Of a stretch of 64,000 bases of DNA, positions 38,079 through 64,000 are shown piece after piece. The position numbers and the translations under genes were made by a program. This DNA is from Takifugu bimaculatus (Eukaryota; Chordata; Actinopteri; Tetraodontiformes; Tetraodontidae): contig CP034984.1 in assembly GCA_004026145.2 (NCBI GenBank), forward strand, positions 14,489,885 to 14,553,884. The letters are read 5' to 3'. Numbering within the stretch: position 1 is the first letter of the stretch; every line of letters starts with the position of its first letter. Under the pieces are notes generated by a model. The model was not told the origin of the DNA. It ran no database searches and was given only the letters and a program-made list of their open reading frames with translations.

Positions 38079-38671
38079 CAGGCAGAAAACAGTCGCACAA
38101 CAGCCGGAAAGACAGTCAAAGCACAGACGAGCAACAGTCAGAGCAACAAACAAAATTCACGACAAACACCAAACAACAGTCGAACAATATCCAGGAAGAC
38201 AGTCAGAGATGAGCCAAACAACAGTCGGAACAACAGCGGAAATCAACAGTCAGGAAACAGTCGAACAACAGTAAAATAAATGGTAAATAACAACCTAAGA
38301 ACTCTTCATCAACAGTCAAAGAACGATGAAGGAGCAGCTGAACAACAGCCGAACAGGTAGAGAACAGTCAGAGAACAGCTGGAGAACAGTCAGAGAACAG
38401 CCGGAGAACAGTCAGAGAACAGCCGGAGAACAGTCAGAGAACAGTCAGAGATGAGCCAAACAACAGTCGGAACAACAGCGAAAAATTAACAGTCAGGAAA
38501 CAGTCGAACAACAGTCAAATAAATGGTAAATAACAACCAAAGAACTCTTCATCAATAGTCAAAGAACGATGAAGGAGCAGCCAAATAGTCTGAGAACAGT
38601 CTGAGAACAGTCTGAGAACAGTCAGAGAACAGTCAGAGAACAGTCTGAGAACAGTCTGAGAACAGTCTGAA
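38079..38671. repeat. ACAGTCAGAGA minisatellite (copy 2)
   Basis: Counterpart of 16881-17527, shorter by several 12-bp units near the 3' end. Confidence 0.87.
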
Positions 38672-39862
38672 GTTCGGCTGTTGGCGGCGGTTCGGTCCAC
38701 TCTGATTCAGCAACAGTCGCGGCTGCTTCCTCCCAATCCCATCATGCACTGCGCACGTCCCTGGGAGTCGGCAGGCTGACGGGCGTCCACGCTACTCGGC
38801 TGCGGTTGCCACGGGGACGTGGTCGCTGCAGGTCAGAGAAAGACGTGGCCACTGCGACGGCGCCACCTCTGGCTGGAAGAGGAGCTGCTGGGCTGGAGCA
38901 GGAACGACCCAACAGGCCCAACATCAGCCAGAGTTTGTGGTTTTGCAGCGGTGACGCTGTGATGGAAGTGACCCAGTGGATCCAGCAGATCCCGAAGCCC
39001 ATTTGGATCAGGAAGCTCTTCCCTTGTTGTGGACGCAGACCTGATTTTGCCGACAGCCTCGTTCTCGGATGCTTCAGGAGAAAATGAACTTTGGCTCCTC
39101 ACAGCACAAAGTTCCGTCTTCATGGGAAGCAGAGCTGGATCTGCGGGGGACTATTTTCTCTGGTGGATGAGTCCACGTGAGCGCCAGCGTGCGACGCCTC
39201 ATTGATGTGTTTAATGACACTCACTTGTTGTTAGGACACAGATTCTCCGCAGGTCCGTCAATAAGAAGAAAAAAAAAAAAAACAAGTTCATTTTCATTTC
39301 TGCACTTTTTACTGGATGAAAACATGAAGCGATTGAATGACGGAGGTGGAGAAATGAATCAATAGCCTGAGAAAGAGGGAGAGTAATGAAGCGAGAAAAC
39401 GACAGACATATGGTGGCTGCTGGTTTCAGACTTTCTGCCTGGCGGCGTCGAGCTGACAGCTCATCTCCGACAAAACATGAACGCATGAACACATGAAGAC
39501 GGAGGAGAAGAAAAGGCCGAGACAAAAGAGCGAGCGGGAGGGAGAAGGTGGAGGAGAGAAGACGGCGTATTTACACATGTGGGACACAATCTGACCTCAG
39601 AGCAGCCGGGAAGAGGAAAATTCACCCAAACAATTAAAACGCGAAAACAGAAGCGTTTCTCCTCTTTCATCCATTCACTTTTTAAACCGAAATCAGCCGC
39701 GTTTTCATCTCCGTCGGCAGGAACGAAACAAAAGAACGTGAGAAAAATGGGACGTTTAAACCAACCAAAGAGCAACAGAATCTCTGTTTTCAGGATTTAT
39801 AGAAATAACACCTGAAATAAGACACAAAACTCAAACAAGAGAAACACACACCAGAGGATGCT

Positions 39863-40534
39863 TAATAACAACTGTTATAACAACTGTATTAACAACAGCA
39901 TAGCAACAATTAACAATAATAACAATTACAACAACAATAATAATAGTAACAATAACAACAGCAATAATAATAATATTAACAGTAGTGATAATAGTAATAA
40001 TAGTCATAATAATAACAAGAATAATAATAATAGTGGCACTAATAATAATAACAAGAATAATAGTAACAGCAGTAATAATAATAAAAACAACAATAATAAT
40101 AGTAACATTAATAATAACAACAATAATAATAGTACCAGTAATAATAATAATAGTAATAATAATAATAATAGCAACAACAATAATAGTAACAGTAATAATA
40201 TTAACAACAACAATAATAGTAACAGTAATAACAACAACAATAATAGTAACAGTAATAATATTAACAACAACAATAATAGTGACAGTAATAATAGCAACAA
40301 CAATAATAGTAACAGTAGTAATAATGGCAACAACAACAATAGTAACAGTAGTAATAATGGCAACAACAATAATAGTAACAGTAATAATAACAACAACAAC
40401 AATAGTAACAGTAGTAATAATACAACAACAATAGTAACAGTAGCAATAATAGCAATAATAACAATAGTAACAGTAGTAATAATAGCAATAATAACAATAG
40501 TAACAGTAGCAATAATAGCAATAATAACAACAAC
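39863..40534. repeat. (AAT/AAC/AGT)n trinucleotide array (copy 2)
   Basis: Counterpart of 18719-19390, with equal length and only isolated substitutions. Confidence 0.95.
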
Positions 40535-43397
40535 GCTGGAGCTGGGCTACGTGCGACGCTCGCGGCGTCCCCTCTATGTTCTCGCTGGTCCAGGTTCTCC
40601 ACGTTCTCGCTCCCTCAGCAGGCGACGCTTAACGACTCAACACAAAGACGCCAGTTTGGATAAAAAAGAAGCAGCTTATCAATAACGACTGATCAATTTC
40701 TCTGATCAGCTCGTTCTCATTCAGCAGGCAAATAATGTAAGATAATATTCTAAATTTACACTCATGTCTTTAGCCTAGTTGGGGTAAGTTTATTGTCAAC
40801 AACAAAGTTTATTAAAAGATTTTATTATTTAAATGTAATAATGAAAATAACGAAATATACACATACAAAAATCCACCATTGTAGAAAAAATGCTGATCTT
40901 TATTGTTTTTATTAAATTCAAATAATGAGATAATAACTGTATGCTTACCATAGCAGTAGAACTATTACTATAGTTTGATTAAATGTAAATAATAAAATAA
41001 CTGTACTATTGTTATTGTTATTATAGTTATATTTATGTTTTATTATCAGCATTATTGGGTTTTTTTTTACAGTTGATAAAATGATAACAAGCATTGTTAT
41101 TATAGCTTTTTCTTTCTATGAAATACAAATAATGGAAAAAAAACTATATTAGTTTTGTTGCTGCCACTGTGATGATTATTTATATTTTACTGTTTCGGGT
41201 TTGTTCATTTCACATATAAGAGAACATATAAAAATGATATTTTAACAGTTTTCTAACAATAGAATCAAGATTTTAAAGATTCCCAAAGCTGACGGCTCTA
41301 ATTCACGTGTATGTGCGTGTGTGTATGTGTGTGTGCGTGTGTGTGTTTATCACATTTCATATTTCTGCATCTCATTTGTTGTTTGCACTAATCAAAAAGC
41401 TTTTCTGTAATCATTCACAGTGACTCTCCAAAATAATTCTCCTTCTTTGTCTTTCACCCACCTCTCTCTCTCTTTCTGTGTGTGTGCGTGTGCGTGTGTG
41501 TGTGTGTTTTAATTGGCATATAGGGAGGCTTGTTTGTTTTTATTGTGTGCTGTTTCTTAAATGTGTGTGTTGGTGTTCATGTAGCCCTCGGTGTCCCGAC
41601 AAGCATCACGGTAGGTGTTGGGAAGCGTGCGCGCGCACACACGCAAACACACAGACAAAATAGATAACAAAGACATAAACACACAAAGACTCGTACCATG
41701 GGAAATGACACACGCGGAAACAGACACACACGCGCACACGCAGTCAGATGAAACCCTCTCATTGGGCGCCATCTTGTGGCCAGACGGATGATCCGTTCTA
41801 CTTTCTTCCACCTGAATTTTTAAACTTTCATTTTACTCCTCATCTGAGCTTCAGTCTGAACTTTAAATAACTTTTTTTAAATAAATGTTTTTTGCATTTT
41901 ATGATTTTTTAAACATTTCCCTCGTTTTACTAAATAAATGACACTATATAGCGCTGAAATCTACAGTTGTCGACATTCGGACGTTTGACTGTTTCAACCT
42001 TGAATGTTTGGCGGTAACAGCAACATTAGCATTAGCACGTAGTTTCAATCATTTCCACTATAAACACATTCACCTCACTATCACAGTGCGACAGAAAATT
42101 GGCAAGTTAAATCCAAATATAGCATCATTTGATCAGAAATGTAATTCCTGCGTGTCATATGAATAAACATCTTTAATAATACCGTAAATAATGGCTAGCA
42201 GGAGGATGGTAAAAATGGATACTCTTTAAATTCAGTGTCCAGCGTCATTAGTATTTTATTGTTGTCGTCAGGTGGCATCTGTGCGTGTTTGGTAAAAAGG
42301 AATAAACCGTAAATGCATGTATTTTACATTAATAAATACCTGTGTGTGTATTTTCAATAAATAAGCAGTAGTTGCTGCTGGCAGTCCAAATGTAAAAATG
42401 TATTCTAATCCATTAAAACAATTTACCAAACTGCAGCAATGCTATGCTGTAGCACATTTGCTAACCTCTCAAGAATGGACAAATCTCCACCGCTCAATTT
42501 TAGAACTGATTTATTTAAATATGGATCAGAAAAATGTGAGACACTGTCAGAGCTTCTGCAGAATGTGAGCACGCTGATGTTGTTTCAGATCATAAGAAAA
42601 ACGCGTTCAGGGACACAGACCCAAGCTAAAAACAGGAAATCCTACATTAACTGCTTGGGATTTTAATTTCTTCTGTTTTACTGAAATCTGAGCTATTCCA
42701 CTTTACTCGCAGACGCAAGAATAGTTTTTAATCTTTTGGCTGGAGGAGAAAAACCTCCCTGATGTGGATCTGTGGTTTAAAAAAGACCAAACTAATCAAA
42801 ATCAGAACAGAGATGATTTTCATATACTTTCCTATCATCACCTGCTAGGTGATCAAAGGGGGAGGATTCAAAGCTGTACTGTAGCTGTGCCAGTCAGTGA
42901 CCAGTTGTGACCAATTAGTATCAATCAAATCCAGTTGCCAAAAAATCAATCAGAGAGGCCAGCGTGGCCAGAAAAAGTGCCATTTTATAATTAAAACAAC
43001 CGTTTCTTTCAGTGTGGTAGCTAGCATTAGCTAACATCATACAAAATGGGAACACTGTCACTACAAGAGGCGACAGAACATTGTTATTTATGTGATTGCA
43101 GTAAATTTCAAGTGATTGAAAAGCAATTTTAAATTAATCAAAACCATCGGAAAAGCATTCAAATCATTCACTCGTTTGACATTAAGCTAAAATATGTGTC
43201 GCATATTTGGTTTGAGGAGCGATTTGAACTGTTTTCACCCCCAAATCTTCCCGAAGTCTCAGCACCCGACACTGATCGAGGGTCAAATTGTTTCTGACAT
43301 CAGATTTGTGAACACGAAGACAGAACATGAAGATCTGAGGAGACCCGATGACAAACTCAACAAAGATCAAAGAAGCCTGAGATCACCTGACGCGTGA
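40535..43397. other. AT-rich 3' flank of prkd1 (copy 2), no recognised gene
   Basis: Counterpart of 19391-22269. Small indels distinguish it, such as a missing GTTTGACTGGCTAACC stretch near 42622. Confidence 0.5.
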
Positions 43398-43662
43398 CAA
43401 TAACCAATAATCTTGGTTTATTCACGGTCCAGTTTGTCCCAGACGATTCTGGTGCAACAATAAAGACCGAAGATATGATATATAACAAGTTAAATCTGGA
43501 TCCATTTCAGTCAGAACAAACAAACCATCACATTACGATTTTTACAGAACACATCGTGATGACATCATCATTATCGTATCACAAGGATCGTATATCAAAA
43601 AGACACTTTAGTTTAGCCGCAGGTTTAATGCTGTTGTTCGTGGGGGCTTCAGATCTTCCCCG
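43398..43662 (-). terminator. prkd1 3' UTR and polyadenylation signal (copy 2)
   Basis: AATAAA on the minus strand at 43417-43422, about 240 nt past the stop codon at 43663-43665. Confidence 0.55.
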
Positions 43663-57002
<13,340 letters not shown>

Positions 57003-57660
57003 CGTGTCCCCGGAGAGTTGGAGTCCCGCAGGAACCGCAGCAGAACTTCAGCGGGTCTGTGGTGGCGCGGCGGCGCACGCGCGCACACCTCCGCGGGGGG
57101 AAGAAGGCACCGACAGCGGAGTTTCGCAACTGATCAAGTGCAGAAAAACCCGGAGGACGAGGCTCGGCTGAGGCGCGAGGACACGCGCGGGGAACGGAGA
57201 GGGAGAACACGCATGACGACTGCGTGACGGGACCGCAGAGCCGCGAGGACTCCGGCGGACGGAGCCGAGCGCGTCAACAGCGCCCTGCGGGGGGGAGGAG
57301 GCGCGGGGAGGAGGCGGTCAGCAGCTGATCGCACTTCTTTCTAATTAACCTGCAGAGTCACGTGGTCCCGCCTCTGGCGCCATCTGTCAATCACCGGAAC
57401 AGCGGAGTTAAAGTCTCAAAGTCTGCCTGAGAAATGAGCTGTTCCTCTTTTTTTTTCCCCCATAAACTTTTACATTTAAAGTTGTCCAGGAGCCTCTGAC
57501 GTCACCGACCCTCCGACGTGCGTCTGCGGCGTCTCCCCGAGGTCAGGTCCGCGCGCCCGTGATTGGCTCAGGTGTGTTTGCGGGCGAGCCAATCAGAGCC
57601 AGCGTCAGGCTGCGTCAGCGACAGCAACACGTCAACGGGAGGCGCGTGTGCACGCGCGTG
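57003..57660 (-). promoter_or_regulatory. prkd1 5' UTR and CpG-rich promoter
   Basis: CpG-dense DNA directly upstream of the ATG with no TATA box. An in-frame TGA at 57048-57050 marks untranslated sequence. Two CCAAT boxes in opposite orientation (GATTGGCTC at 57561-57569 and GAGCCAATC at 57586-57594) form a 9-bp inverted repeat about 560 bp upstream of the ATG, suggesting NF-Y binding. The exact start of transcription is not visible. Confidence 0.6.
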
Positions 57661-58332
57661 TCAGAGAGACAACACACACACACACACACACACACACCTG
57701 TTGAATGAAAGTCACAGGACAGAGTGAAATGAGTTGGTTGCTAGGAGACACATGCGTAAACACAATGACACACACTTCTGTCAGTCCTCCCACGCCTCAA
57801 CCTCCATCATCTCCTTTCTGTGCTTATTTATGGACCACATGCACGCGCGTGTGTGTGTGCGTGTGCGTGTGTGTGTGCACATGAAGAGCAGTCTGGATTA
57901 CCTGATCCACATCCCACCATAATTCAGCGCTGGTGTCTGAGGTCAGGCCACTTCCTGTCTGACGCCGCCGTAGCCCCGCCCACTCCCCGACGGTCTTATT
58001 TATAAGCCGATGATTCAGAGACGTTCCTGCATCTGCTCTGACACAGCGCCCCTTGTGGGCGGCGCCAGAAATAAGCCTGAGCCCGACGTTTGAAGTGAAC
58101 GCTCGCTTGGCGGTTCATCGCCCGCCAGATCAGCCGGGACGCTGAACGGCGTGATCCTGCTCCCAGCACAGATCGCTGATCTCCAGAGTCGGGCAGGAAA
58201 AACCTTCCTCCGAAACATCTCCTCTGTTGCCATGGATACAGTCGGTTTCACCTGGAGTCATGAGTTCTTGTGGTTTGAGAAAGGGTTCTGCTTTGGGGTC
58301 CACTTCCTGTTCGTGGCCGCTAACCTGCGTGA

Positions 58333-58385
<53 letters not shown>

Positions 58386-59274
58386 TTTTATATTTAACCT
58401 CATATTTGAGCTTTTGTTCTGTCGTCCTGATGAAGATTCACCACAGAAGAAGACCAGCTGCCCCTGCGGCTAACGCCGTTGCCGGCTAACAGGCTAACGA
58501 GGCAGGCTAGCCTGGCTCAGCCACGGTAGCGGCGCGCTGTCCTACTTTACCGGCGTGTTTGTGCGAGCGAATCGCCGTGGAAATGAAAAAAGCGGCGGAG
58601 AAGAATGGAAGCCCCTCAGAACTCATCAACAAGCTGTTAAATAATTCATCTGATTAAAATCTCGCCGCGCTCCCTCCATTCTGCAGCACTTCACACACTC
58701 CCATGTTCACACAGCTTTGTAGCGACACACACCGTTCATTCACACTCATGCATGAGTGAAACTGAACACACACATGAACAAACTGACAGATTTGACACCC
58801 ACCAGCCCCCCCGCCGCCGCCGCCGCCATCACGGGTGATAATCCTGTCGCTGTGGGACGGCGAGATGCAGCTAAAGTGCTAAAAAGCTGCCGTCTCTTCC
58901 ATAAACTTGTTGTATGTTGTTGTGGAAATGTTTTGAACCGAAGTTTGCCGACGGCGGCGTGCGGCGAGGTACAACAATACGAGAGGAGGCTGGAGCTTGG
59001 CGGCGCGTCAGCCTGCAGGTCGCGGGGTCACGCCTGCAGCAAGTAACAGTTTGCCTTCGTTCCTGTCACATTGTTGGAGGGAAAACTGAGACACAAACAC
59101 ACGGAGACGATGTCGGGACTGTTCAGAGCTTCAGAACTCAGCCAATCAGAACCCCCCGGGTCCGTCTGAGGGTTCTGCCTCGACACAGCCGAACCATCGG
59201 GTCGCGTCTCGTTTTTGGAGCGTTTTCAGACGTTGGACACAGACTGAATGGTTGATTGATTGACTGACAGCTAC

Positions 59275-59332
<58 letters not shown>

Positions 59333-60975
59333 GCGCACACACGCGGGCAGGTTGTGAACGTCAGGGTGACGATGACACCCTCACCCCGTGCTGGCTGTTT
59401 CCCCGGTGAGCTGTATGTAAATATTGTCGGCGCCTGCTGCTGAGCCGCCGGCGTTCAGCTCTCATTTCCTGACAGATGTTGATGAAGAAAAAGATGAAAA
59501 CAGCACCGCAAAAAAGGTGACAGGTCTGGAAAGGTGCCCCCCCCCCCCCCCCCCCGCAACAATTAAATGTCAGAAGTCGTCAGGTTGATTTAAAAATGAG
59601 ACAAAGGAAACGTGCTCACGTGACAAATCTGTGCAAAATCACCAAAACGATTCTATTTCATTAATGTTGCGCTAGCTAACACTTAGATTTGCTCAGATTA
59701 TGCTAGCTCTAAATCTTTAGAATCTTTGGAAATGTTACTTCAGTAGCATTGAATTCATTGCATTCATTGTCATATGGCTACAACAGTTAGCTTTCTTAGC
59801 ATTACCTAACTTTAGCAAAGTTAATTTATTGACACAAGGTTAGGCTAACAGATCTTAGCAATTATTACAGAACCCGACTGGGTCGCTGGCATGAATTTGT
59901 GCTAGCTGATATCTGAAGCATCGGAATTAGCTAAAACAGCAGCTACGATGTTGTCGTTGGTCATCGTCATCGATTCGCAAAGAGCCAAAATCATTTTCTC
60001 CTTTACCTCAGGCGAGAACATTTGTGCTAGCGTGTTTGTGTTCTCCGAGGTTTTTCTATAAGCAGCAGATGAAGTGAAATCATTTGTATTCTGTCACCTT
60101 CTTCACCGTGAAGCTGCGACCGCCGCCGCCGCCGCTCTGACATGATTAAATAAAGGCTGTTGGGTAATTTATTCCTCCGTGTTTCCGAGGAACATGTGTC
60201 GTGAGAAAGTCGACGTTCCTCAGGAGAACGCCTTTTGTTACTGACTCGTTAATCTATTTTAAAAGTGGCAGGTGAGGAACGCCACCCCCCCCCCCCCCCC
60301 TCTCAAATCTGATACGATCAAATTCAAACGAGAGTAAGAGCCCGTGCACGCGCGTGCGCACGTTATTCACGCTTTTGTCTAATGGAAAACGTAAAAGATT
60401 TTACACATCGTTTTTTTTTTGGGGGGGGGGGGGGGCAGGGGGGGGGGTGAAAAACCGCCAAAACTTCCCCGCCAAAATCAACAAAACCCGAAAAGTCCGC
60501 GCGCACCGCCAACTTTCGACAGCTGAGGTCGCGCGTCGCGTGACTGATCCGAGGTTTCCCACCTGTTAGCGCCGGGGCTAATAAAGCTAACGCGGTGGAT
60601 GACCAGAGCAGCGCAGACGCCACTTGAATTCTTCATATATCTGTTTTCTAATGTTTTCCTGGGACCTTGTCGTCATGACGACCACTGCTGCGCGTGTCAC
60701 CGCCGGCAGCTGCCAGATAATGAGGTTGTTTGTTGCCGCAATTACGCGCTGAGCTTAACGATGCAGCTGTAGCGACACCTGGCGGCGGCGCCCAAGCGAC
60801 CACGTCCCCTCACACTCGGTCCGGAACGTCGACGGAAACGTTGCGTTATTGTTTCCTCACTTCCTGTTTCACGGTGATGGAACCATGTTGGCCCATCGGC
60901 CGCCGGGTTGTTTACATGACAAGTACGTGGTCAACACGTCTTACCTCATGTTTGCATGAATATTGTCTCTGTCAG
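57661..60975. other. Unique DNA upstream of prkd1, no recognised gene
   Basis: Contains (CA)n at 57673-57699, 58339-58382 and 59278-59340, poly-C at 59528-59557 and 60282-60301, and a G-run at 60420-60449. Scattered TTAGC words and GC-rich patches occur. Open frames here have no recognisable domain. Confidence 0.5.
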
Positions 60976-60989
60976 TGTGTGTGTGTGTG

Positions 60990-61022
<33 letters not shown>

Positions 61023-61150
61023 TGGAAACCAGTACATGACCCATCTCACACCTAATAGAGCCCACAGGGACATGGGCAAGTTTACAGTTACCAGCTGTAA
61101 ATTAAGATGTGTGTGTGTGTGTGTGTGCGCGTGTGTGTGTGAGACACAGA
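60976..61150. repeat. (GT)n arrays with intervening unique bases
   Basis: GT tracts at 60976-61022 and about 61108-61142 flank a roughly 85-bp unique stretch containing ACCAGTACATGACCCATCTC. Confidence 0.75.
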
Positions 61151-61221
61151 GAGAGTCTATAGGGAGCCTTAATAACTGTTATCTGTCCCACTGGTCCTCA
61201 TCATCACCCCCACCACACACA

Positions 61222-61505
61222 CATCCTGGTACTACTGTTGTTGTGGGGACATCTTAGACATAATACATTACCCAGCTCCTTACCCCGACCACCAGAGCTA
61301 ACCCCTAACTCTGACCTTTACCCTGACCTTTACCCTAATTTAAACACATTTCTAACCTCAACCCTGAAGAAACCCTCAAATAGTCATTTAAAGTTCTGAG
61401 GCCCGACCACAATGTCCTAATTTCTTAAAAATGTCCTCACTTTGCTAGATAAACTAGAATATTGGTACTCAGTATGTACAAGAACACACACAGACACACA
61501 CACAC
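61222..61505 (-). repeat. Dispersed GT-flanked element, longest minus-strand copy
   Basis: TGGTACTACTG, TGTGGGGACATC, ACCCTGACCTTTACCC, AATGTCCTCACTTTGCTAG and (CA)n, in that order, form the reverse complement of the family at 31.9 and 33.3 kb, with a longer internal part. Confidence 0.55.
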
Positions 61506-61631
61506 AAACATTATTATTATTATTGTTGTTATTAGCTGTATTAGTATTAAAAATGGCTTAAATGGTAACTGTGATGTAGCAAATTAAACTTTAGTCTTGA
61601 TGTCGATTATTCTGTAAAACCTAGCCTCATT

Positions 61632-61638
61632 ATGTGTG

Positions 61639-61688
<50 letters not shown>

Positions 61689-61701
61689 GTGTGTGTGTTT
61701 A
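61632..61701. repeat. (GT)n microsatellite
   Basis: A nearly pure GT tract with single C and TT interruptions. Confidence 0.9.
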
Positions 61702-61814
61702 ATTGCAGCAGCTTGCTCTGGTCCACGTCTCCTGGCTGCAGGTTAACCTGCGGCGGCCTCGACTCGTTGACTCTCCCCACTAACGAGGCTGCTGCTCCTG
61801 TTCCTCCTGTCCTC

Positions 61815-62310
61815 AGCGGTGACCACGATGGTGACCACGGCGGTGACCACGACGGTGACCACGGCGGTGACCACGGCGGTGACCAAGATGGTGACCACGA
61901 CGGTGACCACGACGGTGACCACGGCGGTGACCACGCGTTGACTCAAGAATTGTGACCACGACGGTGGACCACGACGTGACCGGTGACCAAAGATGGTGGA
62001 CCACGACGGTGACACACGATGGTGACACGGCGGTGACCACGGCGGTGACCAAGATGGTGACCACGACGGTGACCACGACGGTGACCACGACGGTGACCAC
62101 GGCGGTGACCACGGCGGTGACCAAGATGGTGACCACGACGGTGACCACGACGGTGACCACGGCGGTGACCAAGATGGTGACCACGACGGTGACCACGATG
62201 GTGACCACGGCGGTGACCACGGCGGTGACCAAGATGGTGACCACGATGGTGACCACGATGGTGACCACGACGGTGACCACGACGGTGACCACGGTGGTGA
62301 CCACGGTGGA
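61815..62310. repeat. 12-bp GGTGACCACGAC minisatellite, about 40 units
   Basis: Units alternate among GGTGACCACGAC, GGTGACCACGGC and GGTGACCAAGAT, with a disturbed section at about 61935-62030. Frames on both strands stay open (Val-Thr-Thr, Asp-His-Asp-Gly) only because of the 12-bp period. Confidence 0.93.
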
Positions 62311-62663
62311 TCTCCTGTTTGTGTTTGTGTAATATTTGGACGGACAGACGTTAAACTGCGGCTCCGCCTGGTGGTGGCGCTCTGACTGGGATCCTCAGAC
62401 TGTTTTCTGATGAAAGTCGCGATAAGTTTATGATTTAAAGTTTAAAAGAAGCCAATGTAATTGTTTTTCCTCTGCCTGCGCGTCAGTGTGTGCGTGTGTG
62501 TGTGTGTGTGCGTGTGTGTGTGTTTACGGCTGCCCTGTCAGAGGAGGTGTTCACAGCAGCTCCCGCTGGGCTCCACACATGCAGCTACTGAAACCTTGTT
62601 AGAGCTTATAATGAGCCATAAAAGTGCTCAGCTGTGTTAAACCTGTGTGTGAACATCACCTGT

Positions 62664-62704
<41 letters not shown>

Positions 62705-63637
62705 CCCACAGGAACACATAAAGCCATATTGTTCCTGGTCTGATTGCTGTGATAATTAATGTTGCACACGAGCAGGAAAGCACACTGAGACCAATTACGG
62801 CGTCCAGCGTGACAGCGTGACGATGCGGCGGTGTCACTTTAGCGTAAGTACCCTCGTGTTCCGCCGCCGAGCTGTAGAACGTGAACGTTCTCACCGCTTT
62901 CTGAGGTTCCCACTCAGCAGACCCGTGTGGTGCCTGAGCTCGTACGATGACAAGGGCGCCGCTCCCCTGTTGTGGGCGGAGCTTCAGCGCCGTTCCAACA
63001 TGACCGGTCACAGCAGGAGCAGCCTCCCCTCGTCCTCAACGCCAGAACGACCTGGACCAGTGTGACGCCAGGCAGGTCAAAGGTCACCGCTCCCCCTGGT
63101 GGGGGGGGGGGGGGGGGCAGGACTCTGGAGCCTGCAGGTGGGAGCGCGCTCGCCTGTAGCGCAGCGACCGCACGCTCGGCCTCTGGAGCTTCGATCCAGC
63201 GTAATTAAAAGCAGCAGAGGCTCTCGTCTCAGCCTGGAAACATGTGGCAACTTGTTAATTTCCCTCCTGCGAGCGTCCCCACGGAGACGGAGCCAGATGG
63301 GCCGGAGTCACCTGAGGACCGGGAGGAGGCTCTGATGAAGATGCCCTCCTATTGATCTGACACTCACGCTGATTATTTTTGTCTGGTTCCCATTCACACA
63401 CGCGAAGCTACACGTTGACCTTCACCTGCTCCTACTGTCACGAGCGCTTCCGCCTCCTGTTCCGAACCATCGGGCGCCGCTCTCCAGGCTAAAAATGAGT
63501 GTGGCGATATTTATGGAGCCACATCTCCACAGACGGTGCTGATGGTGGGCTGGTGTCCACGCAGGTGTGTGTCTGCTGCCCATCATGGCTGTGGTGATGC
63601 CATCTACCATGTCTGTCAGTCACAACTGCAGGAAGTG
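62311..63637. other. Unique DNA without a recognised gene
   Basis: Contains GT/CA tracts at about 62488-62523 and 62667-62701, a G-run at 63099-63117 and a minus-oriented CTCF-like GCTCCCCCTGGTGG at 63089-63102 (one mismatch). I see no exon. Confidence 0.5.
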
Positions 63638-63738
63638 GAACCTTCCAGGTTCAGCAGGAACCTTCTAGGTTCAGCAGAAACCTTCCAGGTCCAGCAGAAA
63701 CCTTCCAGGTTCAGCAGGAACCTTCCAGGTCCAGCAGC
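63638..63738. repeat. 20-bp GAACCTTCCAGGTTCAGCAG minisatellite, five units
   Basis: Five nearly identical 20-bp units. The unit contains a short inverted repeat, GAACCT...AGGTTC. Confidence 0.88.
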
Positions 63739-64000
63739 TTTGTATATTGAAGAGTTTATCCGAGTTTACATCAAACCAGACGTTGATATATTCAAATAGA
63801 ATCATTTTAATCAATAAAAACATTAGCTCATGGTGTGTGTGTGTGTGTGTGTAGGTGCATTCGTGTGCGTGTGCACATGCGTAGTGTGTGTGTTGAACGT
63901 CTGTCTCAGTAGTTATTATAAATACAGTGACATGTTGGCTGGTTAATTAAGGTGTATAATTCTTGTTGTTGAGTTGTCACATAAAGAAGGATGATAATAG
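63739..64000. other. Unique DNA with a (GT)n tract
   Basis: AT-rich, with (GT)n at about 63834-63852. No gene seen. Confidence 0.5.

Overview
The window is vertebrate nuclear DNA, most likely from a percomorph-type teleost. It has short introns, very dense simple repeats ((CA)n, (ATGG)n, (AAT/AAC)n, many minisatellites), CpG-rich promoter patches and one multi-exon vertebrate gene. I see no bacterial, phage or viral gene, no CRISPR array, and no RNA gene I can support.

The only gene I can support is a protein kinase D gene, closest to PRKD1, on the minus strand. I assembled it exon by exon using splice sites, reading-frame phase and family motifs. Twenty-one coding exons between 57002 (ATG) and 43663 (stop) give 2727 nt, or 907 or 908 residues depending on a tandem CAG acceptor; human PRKD1 is 912. 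The protein has, in order, a Gly-rich N-terminus with a ubiquitin-like fold region, C1A, a 14-3-3-type Ser-rich linker, C1B, an acidic linker, a PH domain, a kinase domain and a C-terminal PDZ ligand.

Most of the window is present twice. Bases 12818-33900 and 34001-55001 are the same 21-kb segment, separated by exactly 100 N. Copy 1 holds exons 2-21 (22535-32857) but no exon 1; copy 2 holds exons 2-21 and joins the unique flank carrying exon 1. The repeat boundary coincides with the gap, small insertions pile up next to the gap, and coding differences are few. The simplest reading is one locus whose two overlapping contigs or haplotypes were placed end to end (false duplication). A real, very recent tandem duplication cannot be excluded from sequence alone.

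Layout: 1-12817 is unique DNA with no recognised gene, with a CpG-rich promoter-like patch near 1.0-1.2 kb, several minisatellites and a scaffold gap at 3519-3618. 12818-22534 (and 34001-43662) is the 3' flank of prkd1, with repeats and CTCF-like sites. 22535-33900 and 43663-57002 hold prkd1. 57003-57660 is the CpG-rich prkd1 promoter. 57661-64000 is unique DNA with no recognised gene and more repeats.

The most interesting local biology is intron 7 of prkd1. It uses a GC-AG splice pair, is almost wholly made of a CA-rich minisatellite that differs about fourfold in length between the copies, and follows an in-frame 78-nt exon that encodes half of the C1B zinc fold.
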